Origin: Acridotheres tristis
Taxonomy: Eukaryota; Chordata; Aves; Passeriformes; Sturnidae
Assembly (NCBI GenBank): GCA_037013685.1
Contig: CM072908.1
Span: forward strand, 4,663,001-4,727,000
Reading direction: 5' to 3'
Length of the DNA stretch: 64,000 bases
The notes beneath the pieces were generated by a model that searched no databases, had not been told where the DNA came from, and was given only the letters and a program-made list of their open reading frames with translations. Positions 49,670 through 63,600 of this stretch are shown here, piece by piece (the first letter of the stretch is position 1; each line of letters opens with the position of its first letter). A program made the translations under genes and the position numbers.

Positions 49670-49858
49670 TGATCAGACATGAGGAAAAAATTCTTCCCTG
49701 TGAGGGTGGCACAGGGTGCCCAGAGAAGCTGGAAGTGTCCAAGGCCAGGCTGGACAGAGCTTGGAGCAGCCTGGGACAGAGGGAGGTGTCCCTGCCATGG
49801 CAGGGGGTGCCAAGAGATGGGATCAAGGTCCCTTCCAACCCAAACTACTCCAGAATTC
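49670..49858 (+). mobile_element. CR1-type LINE 3' fragment in PRDM2 intron
   Basis: GGTGCCCAGAGAAGCTGGAA, CAGGCTGGACAGAGCTTGGA, CCATGGCAGGGGG and CCCTTCCAACCCAAACTAC. It is antisense to PRDM2 and lacks about 25 bases compared with the neighbouring copies. Confidence 0.8.
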
Positions 49859-50469
49859 CGCAATCTTTCACCCCTAATTTCCTTTAAAGCTAAGAGATCA
49901 TGGCTTGTTAGTTGGAAGCTGGGGACTAGAGGAATGAGATAAAAAAGGATATTTTTCCTAAATAGAAAATGAAATGGAGTTCCTCATGGAGCTCTTACTG
50001 CTGCCTTTCCATGGTGCTCCCAATGAACCACGCCTGAAAAGCAGAGCTGTGCCAGGAGCCAGGGCCCTCCTCTGTTCCAGCTGGAGGGGGTGGAGAAGCC
50101 TCATTTCTCCTGTTTAAAGAAGAGCTGATGTTGGGATGATTTTGACAAAGTCCTGGCTGTGCAAGGGGAGCTGGTCCCGAGGGGGAGGGGAGCTAAACCC
50201 CCCCAGTGCATTGGAGCAGAGATTGAAAATCGCTATTTTTGGCACTGTCACTTCACACCTGCTTTCACCATCTCAGCTCAGGGTAACTGGAGACAGGCAA
50301 AGCCAAGGAATCCTGAGCTCCCTGTGCCTGCTGCGAGGGACGATCCCATGGGAAGGGCCAAGGGCTGCTCCCAGCCCCTCACACCCCTGTGCACAGCCCA
50401 GACCAACACACAGCCCAGGCTACCCCAGCACTGCCACAACCATCGCTAGGGAACAGTCCCAGCCAGAAC

Positions 50470-50552
50470 AGAAAAAAATAAAATAAAATAAAATAAAAAA
50501 ATTAATAAAATAATATAAATAAATAAATAATTATATATATACATATATATAT

Positions 50553-50618
<66 letters not shown>

Positions 50619-50620
50619 TA
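50470..50620. repeat. A/T microsatellite: AAAAT run, then TA run with TACATA
   Basis: AAAAT-type units at 50470-50525 pass into about 95 bases of alternating TA with a few C interruptions. It lies in the last PRDM2 intron. Confidence 0.95.
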
Positions 50621-53504
50621 TAAGATCAGAAAACACACTCTGCTTTTAAGGAAAAAAGGCCAAGAACCCAAATGTCAGGTAGCAGGAAGGACTTGTGTGC
50701 AGTTTTCTCTGTCAACTAAGGAATTTCAAACCAAACAGTTTGGTAGATGCACCAGCTATTCCATAAATTAAAGCTAACCCAGAAATTAAATGAGTGACAT
50801 TTTTGACACAGAGACAGGGCCTAAAGCTCTCTCTCACAACCAAGAGCAATCTGGAAGAGATAAATCACCCAGTTTGGTGAGACTCCCTACAATAAATAAC
50901 ATGCTAAATCCCAGCTTTTAAAGCTTTCCATCCTCAAATCTGAAAGTATTTTGTAGTGTGAGTCAGCACCATAATCCCAGTTTTTCAGATCCAAAATGGA
51001 GTCAGGTGGGAAGGGATTTGCCAAGGTCACTCAGAAAATCTGCAGCCTTAAAGCAGAGAACAGAACAAAGAAAAGGTTCCCCCATCACCTGCTTTACTCT
51101 TCCAGGTTAAATTGTCTCCTGAATACTTAAATATTTGTCCAAACCAAGTTCCTATTCCATAAACCTTCCCAGGCCCCTGAGCCTTGCCATGAGCAGCACA
51201 CACAAACTCAAAGGCCAGGAAAAATGCCAAATCCTGGCACACCCCCTTCCCTCAGACATTCCCAAAATACATTTGGTATTTTTTATTCAAATTAGCTTGT
51301 CTTCTACCACACTCCTGCAATTAACATTCCCTGGGTTGCTGGTTTAATTCCCTTGAAATAAGCCATGGTATTTGTGGGCACGAAGGCTGGATTGATCTGA
51401 GGTGGCTGCCAGTCCCACCAGGGAAATTCCATCAGCAAAGTCATGGCAGTATGTGGTAAAAATTCAGGTGATTTAGGTTCACGTTTTTACCTTAATTAAA
51501 GTGGGGTTTTTTTCCTGCAAGGATCATACTCTGTAATCTAAAATAAGCCCAAGGACATGCTCCAAAATTTCAGACACACACACATTCCACGTTACATTTA
51601 ACAATAAGCATGCCAGGAATATATTCTATCAAGGGTTTCCTACTCTTAAGTAAAAGAATAGCCGTGCTGACACAAATCACTGACTGCCTAGAGAAAAAAA
51701 AATAGAAATGTGTATGTTTAAGCCCAAATTCTTGGTTTTGCAAAATTAGGCTGAGTAATTTCACGGGCCAGAAGGGAAGCAAGAGGGTTCAGGGCGTGGA
51801 TAAAAGCCATTTCTGGGCTTTCTGCTCTCAGTGTGATTAAAGCACAGTGCTGCTACCCTGACTGAAATGTAATATACTCTCAGGCAGCAGTATATTGCTT
51901 AATGGGAAAATAAATACACAAAACAAGGACTTGGAAAAACATAAAAAACATCAACCATTAAGGAAAAGACCTTCGTTTGTCTGTTTCAGTGAAACAAAGT
52001 ATTTATGAAGACAAAAAGGTTTATGAATAGAATTCTGTGGAAAGGGATGTCTCTCTTTTCTGTGGAAAAGTCCTGACTCACTGTAGAGAAAATGGGGAAG
52101 CAGCAGAAAGCAAAAAGGATCTTAATGTGCTGTACTGTGGATATTTGGAGACTTATATGTGTTTATTCATAAAAGCAGGGAAAGAGTTGGAACACGTCAG
52201 GATTTTATCTTTCCTTCACGTGGCCCGAAAGGCGAGAACATGAATATAATGATCAGGCCTTTCATGAACCTAAACAGGAAAAACCTGCTCTTGAGATCCT
52301 CTGCATTCTGACTTCCAAGAAGACACCTAACAGCACTCTCCAACCACAGTGCTTCAAAGAACTTAATCCTTTAGAGCAGCATTGCTGCCCCACAGGAGCT
52401 CAGAAATCGCTTTGTTCCACACGTGCTCCACAGTTTAAGTTTCTTCATTGCTGGCTCAGTTCCACCCCCCGAGGATCACCAGGAGTTGTGGTGATGAACA
52501 CCAAACCAACAGCGAGAACTGCTGGAAAAAATCTCACACCATGCCTACAGCTCACCCGGGGGACTCTAAAACTGATGTATCAACACCATTTTACTAAAAT
52601 AGAATTACATTTTTAAAAGCAACCTAAGTGACCTAAAGTAGTGACTTGAAAACGAATTCAGCACTGAGCTTCTGAGCTCCTTCAGAAAATCAGTTGCCTT
52701 GAAGGTACTTCAAGTTGAGCTCAGCCATTAGAGTCTCAGTCACTTAGGAAATCTTGGTGTAAACCTGTAATTTAGATGAACAGTATCATGGCAGCAATTT
52801 ATCTTCCTGCCCTTTTAAAGCAGCACAGAGTATTTTGCAAGCCAAAAGGTGAACAATTTTGGATTAAAACCAGAAGTACTCAAACTCATCTTCTATACTG
52901 TCAGATAATGTGATTTGATTCAAAGTTTTTATCTACTGCATCACATTCCTAACAGAATGAGAAAACTTTCAGCACACATAGGGAACACTGTAGTTGATTT
53001 TATTCAGCTTTATACAGAAATGGTGACACCAAAAGAGTTCAAAAGGATTGCTGGAGGGCAGCGGAACAAGGATGAGCCCTTTGTCCTGCACATCTCATTA
53101 CATAAAAAAGAAACCACAGAACAAAGCGTGCTTTTGATTTGAAAAGGCAGATGAGTGACATGCTGAATTTGGCATAATAAATGGAGAATACAACTTCAAA
53201 TTCCAGTGAAAGTGGATTTTGAGTGTGAAACTCTTCAAAGCAGCTCAGTGATGTAAGAATTCAGTATTTCTCATCTTCCCACCTCCTTCCACACTGCAAT
53301 GCTTAGCAGAGATCTGGACACCTAAAGGAAACACTGTGCACACGGTCTGTGCTGGGAATGAGCCTTCAGATGCCCAGAGCAGGCAGTGCATGCTCTGCAT
53401 TCCCAACCAAATCACTCTCCTGAAAAAGTCCTTGCGTTTACCTTGCCACAGATATTTAACTTTGCTGAGCAGCAGTGCCTGAACTGCAGAGGGAAACGCA
53501 GACT

Positions 53505-53765
53505 CGGTGAGATTGGAAAGGCCTCCAAGGCCACTGAGCCCAGCCTGACCCTCCCGGGATGGGGAATCCACCACGGCCCTGGGCAGCCCCTGGCACAGTC
53601 TGAGGCCACCTCCTCTTGTCCTGTCCCTTGTTCCCCGGCAGCTGAGCCCAGCCCACCCGGCTGCACCCTCCTGTCGGGGAGTGTAGAGACACTCAGAGTC
53701 CCCTCCGAGTGTCCTTTTCTCCAGGCTGGGCCCCTCCAGCTCCCTCAGCTAGAACGAGGCAGGCT
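53505..53765 (-). mobile_element. CR1-type LINE fragment (antisense)
   Basis: AGGCCTCCAAGGCCACTGAG, GGGAATCCACCACGGCCCTG, GAGGCCACCTCCTCTTGTCC and TCCTTTTCTCCAGGCTG follow the antisense CR1 order. The matching strand is the same as PRDM2. Confidence 0.75.
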
Positions 53766-56700
53766 TTGCTGGAACAGGCCCAGATAGGAGATTATTTCTC
53801 TTTGACTGACACAGGGCATTGAGTGGTGCGAGTCTCAGTTTTGCTGCTCCCCTGCTGTGTGCCAGACCACCTGGAACGACTGAACGCTGAGCCTTGCACT
53901 CCAGGGAAATGGAACATCACCCGCTGAATAACCAAAGCCATTTCTCACAACCCTCTGGCAGTTTCTGGGAGTACTGTCATCCAAAACATGACTCAGATAT
54001 CCCCTTTGGCCCATGAAACTTAAAGTCTTAAAAAATTAAACAGGGAGATAAATACATACACACGAAGTGCATGTTGGTGATTACAACTTTGTTTCACTAA
54101 CCACTCGAGCTTTGAATAAATTAGGAAAATGAAGCGGCTACCTATCACTTAAAAAAGCCTCCCTCCAACTTGATGCCTGCTCAAGCTTCCCTTCATGTTT
54201 CTTTTTACTGCCTTCTATCTCAAAAAAAAAAGAAAGCAGTATTTCAGTGCTCTTTTCCCAATGAATGCTCTAAAAATATGACCTATCAAAACCATTTTTA
54301 AAGACTTACTAAGAGAAGTAAAGGTGCAGCAAAATGAGAACGGAAAGTGATGAAGTACGTGTGGGAAGCAGCACTCAGAGGTGACTCAATGGCTTCCTCT
54401 TTACTAAGGAAAAGGGTCAGAAGCAGCGGCTGGAGACTGGTGCAGAGGCAGCACAGGACTCCTGGTCCCGTGTTCTGTCAGTGATCTCAGGTATTGGGAG
54501 CTTCACAGCCATCCTCACTCTACCAACCTACTTCAATTTTAAACATCTAACCCTTGCCTGACTGTAACTGATGGGCACAGAGGCACCAACTCCTGCTGCA
54601 GTCTGTTACCTTAGTATTTATTTCACTCAAAAAATATCATAAGGCATTACTTACATTTAAAAAAAAAAGATCCCAAACAAAGCTTAGGAAATAACAGGAA
54701 CTCATTCGTACACATGGAAAAAAGATCCCTCTTTAATAACATTCAATTCCCACTCTCTCATTTGATGTGTACAATGGACCATTAACTGCACTTACACCGT
54801 GCCTTACTTAGGAGTGTTTTATTTGCATCTTGCTCTGAAATACATATAATTTCCTCATCATCCCGCTCTTGCAAAGTACTGGAAGGTACATCCTTTTCTC
54901 CATTAGAAAGCTGCTACTTTTTAGTTTAAACAAACAGATGTGGAAGTTCATCCCTCTCTCATCACAGACTTACCACAAAAGCTCAGCTCCAAACCAGCAT
55001 GTACTTCTTGTTCAAAATCAATTGTTTAGCTCCTTTTCATCATGAGCAGAACTACAACATCATGTGACTCACGCAGATCTCATTCAGTAAATAAAAGGCA
55101 GAATTAGTATGTAAGGTATTCTAAGTTCTCTTTTTAAGGTCATTCACAAGCTATTTGTCTGTCTCTAGCAATTCAGCTCCTTGGCTAAACCTAACTCCAG
55201 TAAAAAGCTGGAGCTGACCCTGTAATTTTGGAAATGAAGTCACAAACCACAGTAAATGAAGTGAGTGCTATTCCTATTTGCATTCAATATTGAACATTTA
55301 GACATCAAACTCAGTGACACGTCCCCGAAGAAAATCATCAGGAACCAAACTAGAATTTTAAATAACAGTTTTGCAATACAAAATGCTGACAAATCAGAGA
55401 ACCAGAAACACCCCAGCCCTAATCCCCTTGGGCAGCCTCCAGCAGGGCTGAGGAGCTGCAGAGCAGGAGGGGCCCGGCTGCATCCCCTGCACCGCCTCTA
55501 ACACCTAGGACTGAACACAGCTCAGACACTTGCTGCCACAAGCTGGTTCCCATGCCTTGCAGCAAACTGGAAAACGAAAAACAAAAAAAAGGTAAACACC
55601 ACCTGTCAGATCTCCCATCTCCACAACAACTCCAGCATCGCTGTTTTTATTAAACACATTCATTTGATCTCGCCCAGCGTGTCACTTGGTCTCTGTAAAC
55701 AGGACAAGTTTAATTGTTTTCATTGCCTGGCTGGACGCATTTCAAGACATGTCAGCTCTTTGTGGGCAACATTACAGCTTTATTGTTGTTTCAGATCATA
55801 GAGAGGCGGCTATAAAAGCCGAGAAATTCAATTATGCAGATGAGATGCAATAGCAATAGTAACTATGAAAGCTGCACATTTCTAGTTGTGATGAGTCACT
55901 TATTTAGAACTGAAACTCTTTGATGGTCTCTCTCATTTGGAGATCTCCATCACCCAGCACTTCCCTGATCAACTGGTGAACACAGGTGAACATGAGTCTG
56001 GGACCTAACAGGATTTAACATCTAACAACATTTAACTGCAGAGAAACGGCACATATAGTGATGAGAGCATTTCTGCCATGATATTAGAGAATCAGGCTGG
56101 TTTACTCACCATCAGTTCACTGCTAGACGTGGCTAAGAAATCCTTACAGGTGACTGCAATACCCAGACTGCAGCAACAGCAAACACCAACTATTTCATTT
56201 GTCAGCAAAAGATTTGGAACAATCAATCAAGCTTATGTCCCATCCTCAGCAATTGAGTTGGTTTTTTTCCATGTTTCCTTTTTCTTATGAAACATCCAAA
56301 TACAACACTGGGTATGTTTTCTCTTGGGTAAATATAGTAAAATCTATATAAAAATATGTTATATAATAATATTTTCTATAAAAATATAGAAAACCCTCAC
56401 TGTGGCTTCCTCCCACCTCCTTGGTGTAAGTGCTGTTGTAAGCAGACTAAGGATTCACCTCTTCCATTGTGGTGCAAATCCCAAACTGCAGTGAGTGCAA
56501 AAACACCCCATGAACAAAGCTGGAACCTCTGCATCATTCCACCAGATCTTCCTCATCAGTTAAAATTCATGGAAAATGTTGTTATGGTGAGAACAGTTCA
56601 AGGAATGACATCCCACACAAAAAAAATAAACTGGGAGTTCTTACCAAGGAGTCTTACTCTGACAGAAGCACTAACGTGAACAGACAATTACACAGAATAA

Positions 56701-59700
56701 CAACTCACTGCTGGATTAGCAGGGACCATGTGAGGGAGCTGACTGCTGCAATGGTGCTCAGCCTTATCAATGTTACATTATTCCACCCCACTGTCACACT
56801 AATATGGACACAGCTGCTTCCAGCTCCACTGCAAAAGGCAGAACACACATCTTGGTGGTGGAATACAACACACCAAAATTCTCAAGAGCCAAAAAAATCT
56901 TAGCATGTATTTTTTTTTATTGAACTATTTAACAAGTTTAAAGCATATAAAAATAGAAAAGTGTATCAGAAAACCAGAAAGCTATAGTATCAGAAGTTGA
57001 AATAGTGTATGTCATTTTCATTTAAATAATTTATTAGCTGTGTCCACAATTAAAAACTAAAATCCTCAAGCTAAGTCAGAAGTGGCCAACTGGTATAAAC
57101 TCATGTCACTGATCTGGGGGGACACAACTGAAGAATGCAATTACATTTCACTCCTCCTAGATGTGCATTGTTTCATTTTTCCTGGCACATCTACTTCCCA
57201 CACAAAAGGCAAGTTTCCCCCAAGTTTTTAAAAGGTTGACTTTATTGGTTTTAGAAAATGTGTCATGACAGTTCCTCTAGCTGGTCATTAAGTGCTTGTA
57301 ACACCACGGACTCAGAGCACAGGATGGATGGCACAGGGAGGAGGAAAATCCCTCTTCAGCCTTACCTGCATTCACAGCCCTCCAGCAACGTTCAAAAGCA
57401 AGGACAACCCCACTTTTATGTCAAATTGCAATTTTTAATGTTTTCATTAGAATAGTCTTTATATCACTCTCCAATAGAAGAAACAATATAACTAACAGCA
57501 AACTTTAATACAGGAACATGCTCCAAGATTAACAACCCAAAATGAAAACAAAATGAAATTAATGTAAAATGTAAATCACATATAGTACAATTGAAGTGTC
57601 CAAAACAATTTAAATAATTTTAAATATTTTATTTTTTTAACTTGCTACAAATGCTTTATACAATATTCCAACATAAAGTCCCCATAACAGAAATGTAACA
57701 AAATGGGAATGATAGTGAAAGTGAAAGTTAAAGTGGCACAAATTCACCAAACAAGTATTAAACTACAAATTTTAAAGAGGTAGATTACTTTTTAAGAACA
57801 AAAAATAAAAGGGGTGTCTGTATAAAGGAACTAGTCACTTTCCATCCATTCTGTCAGTAATTGTGAAAGCTCTATGAACACGTGACAAACAGTATTTCCA
57901 TAAAAAGCTGTTATGAACAATAGACCAATTCATTGTCTTAAATTAGAGGTGTACAACCTTTTAGAATAATTATATATTTCATTTTCAAAATACGCAGGTC
58001 TGCAGCCCTGCTCTAGCCTTCTTATCCATAAAAAGATACACTGCATCCATTACATATCTGGTGTTTAGAAATTCATCACTGCTATATAAAGTTTTATTTT
58101 TATGGGTAAAGAACTTGGAAAATCCATAAAACATCCAAATCAGGCTTTTTTTCCACTGCGTACTGAACGTCTGAAAGCCTCAGAAAGTGAGCAGAAGGTG
58201 GGAAGGGAATTTTGCCTGTGCTAAGTCGGCCTCTACTGACTCATTTAGACAAAAGGCTTTAGGAGACCCAAAACATGACAAAAATACTTGGAGTGCAGCA
58301 ATTGGTGGCCCTGAATGTACACTGATTTCTGGACAGGCTGAAGGAACCTCTGCCAAGCACAGAAACTGAACTGAACGCTTCCCACAAAGGTGTGGACAAA
58401 ATCAAGAGCAGAGGATTTGGTTGTGTTCATCCCACTATTCCTTTGGATGATTTCCTGTGGGGGTTTCATTTGTTTTTAACAGAACCCTTGGCTTTCATCT
58501 GAATCATCCTGCACGTGTCAAACACAAAGTAACAAAATCTAGGCCTGGCACTGAGCATGAGCAAGAAGGCTGCAGGCAATTTTATGGCTGTGACTCAGCT
58601 TCTGCAGGTTCTGCAAGCTTGGATTTCACATCCCTTGGCATAGTGCTTATCCTAAGATGAGCATGCAATAGCTCTACCATGGCATTAAGGGATTTTTTTT
58701 TTTGTTGTTTTTACAGGAGAGTCCTAGAAAATAGGAATTAAAACCAAAACGAAACTGAAGATAAATGACGAAACAATTTGTGAACAAGTATGTTTTCACA
58801 GAAAAACTGAAAGGTGAAAAAACAAACTGGCAGACAAATACACATAAAGCAAGTCTTGAAAAAATATTCAGATTTCCTGGAAAAAAATCAAAACCCAACA
58901 GTGCCTACACAGAGCAGAATCAAAGTTAAACTGTGCTGATATTCGTGTACAAAGGCAAAAAAATCCTTCATACTATATAACTGATATAAAAAGAAGCTGA
59001 CTAGATAATCTAGATTTATGAAAGTTACTTCAGAGACAAAAAGAATTCCCAAGTGTAACTATTTGTTAAACTGATAAAGACTCCAAGCAGTCAAATGAAA
59101 GCAGTATTTGGCTGGTATTTGAGCCAGTCAGGCAAACCTTACCACAGGTCAACTGGTATTTCCCCAAATACTACTGAACAATTCCCACTCGCAGCCATTT
59201 CCAAGTACTTGGTTATTTTGCCTGAGGTCAAATGATTCATTTAGATGGGAAGATGTGGTGTTTTGGCTCCTTACTCTACTGATCTGTTCTGGCATCATTT
59301 AAATACAGTTTCAAACATAACTAAGAGAGCAGCTGATGAGAATTAACATGAAGATGTTTATGTCCCGAGGGAACAGGCCTGGTAGACATTTCTTGTTCCT
59401 AAAAGGCATTTTTACACCATTAGTCTCCGAATTCCAATAACATTTTTCTCCTTCAACACATCCTAATTTGGGTATGGACTATTTTAAGTCAAATTCTCCT
59501 CTAGCACTCGGGAACAATTCTGCTGTATGGAACCTTTAATTCACAAAGTATTTCCTCACTATTTGCACCTCGAGATCTTCACTGTAAGACAAACAAACTG
59601 CGAACAGTTTGGATTTTGACAATGAACAGATCCTGCTCTCCTTGTTCTGACAGAGGCTGCCAGTTCCTCCCCCTCCTCCTCTAGCAATGACTTCGATTAA

Positions 59701-60557
59701 AAACCCCCCTACCCTTGGCCCTAAATCTGGTGTTCATCACAGCCCGGTGCTGCAATTACCAACCCCGAAAGAACTCTTAATTACCAGTGAGCTTTGTGAA
59801 AGTTCCTCAGCAAGGCAGAAGCCTGTTTCCAAGGAAAACAGGGCAGGAGCAGGGGAACAAAGGTTATAAACACCGTGCAAAAGATACTATTGATTTGAGA
59901 GACTACATGAAGACGTAAATCGGGACTCAGGCACGTAGATTAAGATTTTTATTTATTTATTGAAGGATTACCCTTTCTTGTGATTAAAATGCTTCTTCTC
60001 AAAAAGAAATAGAACTTTAATTATAAAGTTTTATAGTGAAACATAAAAGCATGATACTTCTAACAAATTTACATGTTCATGTAACTTTTCTTACATGTCT
60101 ATTTCCCTTATATTAAGTATTTCATTATCTCAGTCCATATGCACATACATTTTTGAAGTATTTGGTCATGGTTTGTTTCTTTTATATATATATATGCAGA
60201 GAATGCTTTTTATTACAAACCAAAGCAAGTTATTTTAGTGAGTAAAGAATGCAGTCATGTTTTTTAACTTAGTGAACCGCCATAAATAAATCTAGAATGA
60301 TTCTGGCCTACCTTAGAAGTCAGATACCAAATACAAGGTCAGTGTCTCCAATAACATTGAGTTTAATGACATTAAGTTTATTTGCACTCAGGTATTGACA
60401 TTTTTTTCCAGAGTTTTCAATTCAGTTTATAATTAAAGACATTCTCTATACAAACCGTGTATTGTTTCACGACATGACAAAATGCATCAAGTATGTACAT
60501 CATACCTCAGCATCAGTATCTGCTAATCCATGTTTTAGGAAATGCAACTTTTTTTTT

Positions 60558-60679
60558 TTTATTGAAGCATGAGAAACTCAAAAAAAAAAAAAAAAAGGAA
60601 GAAAAAGAAAACCAAGAAAATTGGCAAAACAGCAAGCAACGTGTTCCTGGGTTGTTTCAACTTCAAATTAAATGCTTAC
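60558..60679 (-). other. PRDM2: Possible alternative PRDM2 end by donor read-through
   Basis: If the donor at 60679 is not used, the frame adds Arg and stops at TAA (60676-60678). AATAAA on the minus strand lies at 60558-60563, about 113 bases past the stop, with more copies near 60210 and 59950. A shorter PRDM2 isoform differing at the C-terminus is, as I remember, annotated in mammals; use in this species is inferred only. The adjacent A-rich tracts could also be chance or old poly(A). Confidence 0.4.
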
Positions 60680-63600
60680 CTGAAATCTTTCAGTTCTTGC
60701 TTTGTACTGCTTTCATCTCTTTTGTTTTCTGCTGCCTCTGCATTTGCTGCCTGCTGCAGGCTCCGAGTGATTGGTCCTCCAATCCTCTCTCTAGATTTTA
60801 CACTGAACCTGTCTGCCTTTTTCTTACTCGCCACAGATTTACTTGGCAAAACAGCTTTATTATTCCTTTGTATTCTGACGTGCAATTTCCGGGACGCTTT
60901 GCTGGAGATTCCAGAGGAATTGTTCTTAGAAACCACCTTAGTTTTTTTCCCATCAACATGGGACATTTTAGACACTCTTACAGGACTAGAGTTCCTCAAC
61001 GATGAAGATGAATTTGGCTTTTTAGATCGTATGGAAGGTACAAATTTAACGTTTTGTTTGGACTTGAAGGAGGCAGAGGGGAGCTGGAGCTGTGCAGGTC
61101 CTGAGGTTCGTGCTCTCGTCTTGCCCAGGTGAGGCTGAGTGCTCTGCATTTTGATTTCTGCATCTGCTGTTCTCCTGCGCTGGTTGCTGCCTTTGTCACT
61201 GTTGGCAGGTGAAGAAGCTGCACTTTTTTTGGAAGAATTCTTTTTGGAGGAGGGAGAGATGGGTTTTTTGGGGCAGCTGTATGATGCGTGCTTGTTCAAA
61301 CTCCCAATGTAAGTGAACTCTCTGTTACAGTAGGGGCAGATGTGAGAGTCCGTCTCAGATGAATTATTTTTCAGTTCTGCCTTCTGCTGGGCAGATTTCT
61401 TTTTTTGCAGGATAGCTTTCTGGACAAGCTGGTTTTTCTTTTTCAATGCACTTATTTTTAGTTTATTGGAGGACATTTTGCTAATCTCAACATTGAAATT
61501 GAGTCTCTTAGGCTGACCCATTCGTCTGAAGGCGTTCTTCCCAGGCCCAGCAATAACCACCATGCCATTCTTAGGCTGCACTGTCTGTTTGAGGGGTACT
61601 GGATTTTTTTTAGGGGTGTATCTCTTTTTATCACTAGCAGATGCACAGGCCAGTATGTGTTTGTGTAACTCAGGCATGTTATCAACACTTTTTCCACATT
61701 TTGTGCATCGAATGGCAGTAGTAAAAGTCTGTGGGATATTGTGGGTTGTGAAGTTTGTTGCAGTAACTCCAATACCCATAGGATTACGATGGTGATACTG
61801 GAACGGAGGTGGTTTAAAGCTTGGGTAGTGTTGATTGAGGCCCATACGAACATCTGGATCTTTAGATTTCACCCCAGAAGCCATTATTTTTATAGTAGTA
61901 TAAAGCTCTTCAGAAGAATCATTAAGATCTTCATCTTCCTCCTCTTTAGAAGGTTCCAAAGAATCTTCTGGCAGGCTCTGCATGTGCTCCACGTTCGCCT
62001 TACTGGGGTCAGTAAAATTCTGGGGTCTCAAAGTCCCACTTTCAAACTCATGATGTGAGCACTCTTTGTCTGGATGGAGATCCCGTTGATGCTGTTGCAA
62101 ATTGCACAAAAAAGCAAATTCCTTTTTACACACTGAACAAACAAAGATATTCCCTACTCCATGAAGCAGAAAGCGATGTTCTGACAAGTCTGTTTTATCC
62201 CTAAAAAGCTGTACACAGAATTCACATTTGAAGGGCCATTCTTCAGCATGAATGGATAAATGCTTCGTTAGGTCTTTAATGGAAAGAAAAGGTGATTCGC
62301 AGACATTGCACACAAAGCTCTTGTTGAACGTTTCCTGCACTACTCCTGCTTGACTTGAAGTATGAGGATCTTCTCTTGCTTTCTGCTGCTCGCTTTCAGC
62401 TTCTTCCTGCTTTATTATTGGGAGAGAACTTTCAAGGTTATCAGCAGAGGAAACAACAGAAGAAACTACAGAAAGAGGAGGTGGAGATGGAGACGATGAG
62501 GAGGAAGAGGATGAGAAAGAGGAGGATGAGGAGGAGGAAGACGAGGAGGAGAGCGTAGGGGGGCCAGGTGAAGCGGCAGAAATAAGAGGTTCAACAGAAG
62601 GGACAGGGGATGGAGAAGGAGAAACTGTAGGCGAAAGAACTGGTAGTGGGGATTGGGTAGTAGTGTTGGAGAGTGGCGAGGGACAGGAGGAAGTGTTAGT
62701 GGCACTGGCAGAGACATCTGGAATGGGTAAGGGCATCGTTGGGAGCAGGGGCGGAGGTGACGTGGCCACCGTTAACACGGGCGGGCAGGGCGGCGGGGAC
62801 GGGGGGTTGGTGGGCGTTAACAATGGAGGCAGCTGGCACACAGCAGGTGCAGCAGGGGCCTGTGGCACAGGGGAAGCAGAGGAGCTGAGGGGCTGAGTGT
62901 CAGTGGAAGACGAGGCCGAGGGACAGGGATCTGCCTCGGGCTCTGCCGGAGGCTCCAGGGCCTTGCCGGGGCTGCCGGCGCTGTCCACGCCCAGCGCGCT
63001 GTCCAGGGCTGCATCTGTCCCGTTGTACTCGTTCAGCAGAACCTTCTGCAGCATGCAGGTGGTGGGCTTCTTCTTCTTCACACCACTACACGTTGGCTGT
63101 GTGGAGTTTTCTTTGTATTCTCTAATTTCAGCATCGCTGCAAGGCTTCTTATGCACACTTAGATCTAAAACGGATTCCCAGGGAACCTGAGTCTTGCTTT
63201 TGACATCAGACCTTTGTTTCATACCACTGGATAAATCCAGTGGCTGCTGGTTGCACACGTTGCCAAAAGTCGGAGCTGCTGTCCAGTCTTTTGATATTTT
63301 ATATTCTTCAAAGCAAAGAGGGCTCAAAGTCTCTTTGTCCTCCCTTGCAGTCGTCAAGCTCCAAGCAGGTGAGCTGCTGTGGCTTTCTAACTTTGGCATT
63401 TTTGAACTCCGAATATTATCATTCCACACAGTTTTTCCCTCACCCGATTTGACAAAGTCTCGAAGCACTGGACTGTGCTGTGGAGAACTGGGAGGAGAGC
63501 TGGTCCTTCTTTTAAATCTGCTGGATACTGGAGGCAAAATAGGCGATGATGTAACAGACGGTCCTATTTTAGGGATTTCACTTGATGGAGTTATCTTCTT

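Larger units (their letters stand above)
48108..60679 (-). other. PRDM2: Last PRDM2 intron (12.6 kb)
   Basis: This intron is bounded by GTAAGC at 60679 and CACAG at 48108. The part nearest the large exon (about 56.9-60.68 kb) is AT-rich with no visible mobile element and looks like UTR or conserved intron sequence. The rest holds two CR1 fragments (about 49.7 and 53.6 kb), an A/T microsatellite at 50.5 kb and otherwise unique sequence. I found no further coding exon in it. Confidence 0.8.

Noticed and set aside
62355..62896. Frames opposite PRDM2 rich in Glu/Arg/Gly and Pro/Leu
   Set aside because: Shadows of the Ser/Pro-rich PRDM2 coding sequence.
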